A DNA stretch of 15,833 nucleotides from an uncultured Eubacteriales bacterium. Its GTDB lineage: Bacteria > Bacillota > Clostridia > Oscillospirales > Acutalibacteraceae. The position numbers were made by a program, and so were the translations under genes. The notes below the pieces were generated by a model, which saw nothing but the letters and a program-made list of their open reading frames with translations, made no database searches and was not told where the DNA came from. The stretch is taken from positions 1-15,833 of the forward strand of contig ONPH01000014.1 in the NCBI GenBank assembly GCA_900319655.1, given 5' to 3'. This document shows, in pieces, positions 14,305-15,833 of the stretch; within the stretch, counting starts at the first letter, position 1; every line of letters starts with the position of its first letter.

Positions 14305-15345
14305 TTAAAAATCCTGACGTTCAACGCTGCCGTCGGAATATTTAATCTCGTAATAGCCGTGGCCTGAGCCGTCGCAGTCGTAAATTGGAGTTTTAGAAAC
14401 AACGGTTTTTCCGCCCTGCTCCGCCTTGCTCTCGCTTTCGGCAGGCTTATTATCGGCGGAGTTGTTGTTTGACTGAGCGGCTTCGTTTGAGCCGTTATCT
14501 TGTGGAGCGTCGCTCTTTGTGCCGTAGGTTGTGATTTCATCTACGGGATTTTTGGTAGTCTTTTCAGACTTTTTCTCGCGCGATTCTTCCTTGCCGTCAA
14601 CATACTTTACGGTGTAAACGACCTCTTTTTCGCCCTTTTCGCCCTGTTGAGTAACCTTGCTCTCGCCTTCGCTCAATGAGTCGCTGTACTCCTTTTTGCT
14701 CTCAAAGTCTATCGCTTCGGTCTTTTTTTCTTCCTTAAACTCAACGCGCTTAACGACAATTTTCATTCCGTTTTTAAGCGGAGTTTCCAATTTTTCGCTT
14801 ACGGTGTCGTCCTTGCCGAGCTTAATTTTCTGCTCGTCAAGGAAGCTCTTAACGTCCTTTGCCGAGGTGCTTACCTCGGTGGTCTTACCGTCAACGGTTA
14901 AAGTGACCTTAAGCGCAGCGGTGATGGTGATTGTCATACCGTCCTTTAGGTAAGCGCTTTTGTCGGCGTCAAGGGCGTCGTTTGCACCGAGGGTAAAGCC
15001 TGCCTTTTTAACGGCTTCCTCTACCGTTCCGCCGACGAGCTCGACTTCTTTTTTCTCAGTTCCCTTAACAACCGTAACCTTCGCGTAGCGCTTGATTGTG
15101 ATTTCGGTTGTGTCCTCGGTGATTTTTTCGTCCTTTTCGGGAGTGGTCTCGTCCTTTTCGCCAAGCGAAAGTCCGCCCTTTTCAACGGCTTCGCTGACTG
15201 TCATTCCCGTTGTCGCCTCGACCTCGGTTTTTGTGCCGCTGTCGTTAATCGTGACGGTTACAGCCTTTGCCGAGCACGCCGCAAAAGAGAGCGCAAAGCA
15301 GCAAATCAGCACGAGGCAGGTTGCGATTTTTGCAATTTTTTTCAT
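14305..15345 (-). CDS. DUF348/G5-domain lipoprotein (YabE-like, no catalytic domain)
   Basis: A 346-residue exported protein. The signal peptide ends in ALSFAAC, with Cys24 as the likely lipid-modified residue. Three DUF348 ubiquitin-like repeats follow, at about 29-89, 90-146 and 147-203, each opening VTVT/VTVV/VTLT and ending in a DGMTITI or NGMKIVV strand. A G5 domain (about 204-283) has YTVKYVDGKEESREKKSEKTT and is expected to bind cell-wall glycans. A Ser/Asn/Glu/Gln-rich linker (about 284-318) leads to a short tail with YDCDGSGHGYYEIKYSDGS. In YabE-type proteins a 3D or resuscitation-factor hydrolase domain follows G5; here there is none. I chose ATG 15345 (AGGAGG nine bases away) over ATG 15351, which overlaps the upstream stop as TAATG and may contribute to coupling. 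Confidence 0.85.
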   Translation of the reverse strand: MKKIAKIATCLVLICCFALSFAACSAKAVTVTINDSGTKTEVEATTGMTVSEAVEKGGLSLGEKDETTPEKDEKITEDTTEITIKRYAKVTVVKGTEKKEVELVGGTVEEAVKKAGFTLGANDALDADKSAYLKDGMTITITAALKVTLTVDGKTTEVSTSAKDVKSFLDEQKIKLGKDDTVSEKLETPLKNGMKIVVKRVEFKEEKKTEAIDFESKKEYSDSLSEGESKVTQQGEKGEKEVVYTVKYVDGKEESREKKSEKTTKNPVDEITTYGTKSDAPQDNGSNEAAQSNNNSADNKPAESESKAEQGGKTVVSKTPIYDCDGSGHGYYEIKYSDGSVERQDF

Positions 15346-15350
15346 ACTCA

Positions 15351-15833
15351 TTATCCTCCTATTTCATAAAATCCATCGCCGTTTTTCGCGATGATTTTAA
15401 CATCCGCATTTGTGCCGGCAGGGAATATCTCCGACGGCAAATAAAGCTTAAAGCCGTTTTCGTTTTCGTAAGTGCAAATGCCGAAAGCTTCATACACTGC
15501 GGTTTTGCCGTTACCGTCCGTCAAAGAAACATAGAACACGGCGTCGTCATGCAGGCTTTCACAATCTACCTCTCCCGAGATTTCCGTGTATAAAGGTGAA
15601 AACTCACATTCGGCAATTTCGGTTTTAACGCTGCCGCCGAGCTTTCCGTCTGTCTTAAATAATGTGACCTCGGGAGCTGTGAAAATCGGCGGTCTTGTAA
15701 CGAGCCAATCGAGGTTTCTCTCTACAAGCTCCATAACGAAGGTGTCGGGCTTCGCCTCATTAAAATCCTGCTCGAGCAGCATTGGGAAGCTCTTGGTAAA
15801 CGCCGCCGTTTTGTACGCGGAAGCGAAGTACGG
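15351..15833 (-). CDS. C-terminal part of a probable AlgX/DHHW-type SGNH-fold protein (runs off the window)
   Basis: The frame enters from the window edge and ends with TAA at 15351-15353, giving about 160 residues. The visible N-terminal part reads PYFASAYKTAAFTKS then EQDFNEAKPDTFVMELVERNLDWLV. A KPD-xxx-ELVERNL segment near the end of the globular domain is typical of AlgX/AlgJ-like SGNH acyltransferases and DHHW proteins, which acetylate secreted polysaccharides. The remaining 110 or so residues are beta-rich (VYEAFGICTYENENGFKLYL) and resemble an appended beta-sandwich domain. The catalytic residues would lie outside the window. The stop overlaps an ATG of the DUF348/G5 gene, whose ribosome binding site lies within this gene's last codons, so the two are an operon. 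The family call is moderate. Confidence 0.6.
   Translation of the reverse strand, partial: PYFASAYKTAAFTKSFPMLLEQDFNEAKPDTFVMELVERNLDWLVTRPPIFTAPEVTLFKTDGKLGGSVKTEIAECEFSPLYTEISGEVDCESLHDDAVFYVSLTDGNGKTAVYEAFGICTYENENGFKLYLPSEIFPAGTNADVKIIAKNGDGFYEIGG

Overview
The window looks like chromosomal DNA of a gut-type clostridium, most likely Oscillospiraceae (Ruminococcus / Eubacterium siraeum-like). The reasons are strong AGGAGG ribosome binding sites, near-consensus sigma-A promoters, a type III glutamine synthetase next to an ANTAR regulator, a secreted CotH protein with a type I dockerin, and a DUF348/G5 (YabE-like) envelope protein. The assignment is inference from gene content; no rRNA or tRNA gene is present.

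Layout. 1-236 (-) is the N-terminus of a membrane protein resembling prolipoprotein diacylglyceryl transferase. 305-652 (-) is a small membrane protein with its own consensus promoter and a terminator hairpin. 653-1177 is a 525-base gap holding a long nested hairpin, a GC-rich palindromic repeat of a type common in gut Firmicutes, and a short heptamer tandem. 1178-6987 (-) is an apparent operon: ANTAR regulator, carA, and a carB-dapF fusion gene. 7177-9270 (-) is type III glutamine synthetase, with a strong promoter, a leader hairpin and a terminator. 9502-12088 (+) holds an RlmD-type rRNA uracil methyltransferase, a Phd/YefM-RelE/ParE toxin-antitoxin pair with its own promoter and operator, and a metal-dependent amidohydrolase, ending in a two-way terminator shared with the convergent strand. 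12138-13631 (-) is the CotH-dockerin protein. 13723-14157 (-) is a nucleoside 2-deoxyribosyltransferase-like gene. 14305-15345 (-) is a DUF348/G5 lipoprotein. 15351-15833 (-) is the C-terminus of a probable AlgX/DHHW-type SGNH-fold protein that runs off the window.

How the genes work together. Glutamine synthetase makes the glutamine that CarA hydrolyses to feed CarB. The ANTAR protein, whose receiver has lost the phosphoacceptor aspartate, sits between glnA and carA and is the obvious candidate RNA-level regulator of this glutamine/carbamoyl-phosphate block. The standout feature is the in-frame fusion of complete carbamoyl-phosphate synthase large subunit to complete diaminopimelate epimerase, which ties pyrimidine/arginine synthesis to lysine/peptidoglycan synthesis in one polypeptide. 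The right part of the window is mainly envelope and secreted functions. I found no CRISPR array, phage or insertion-sequence transposase.
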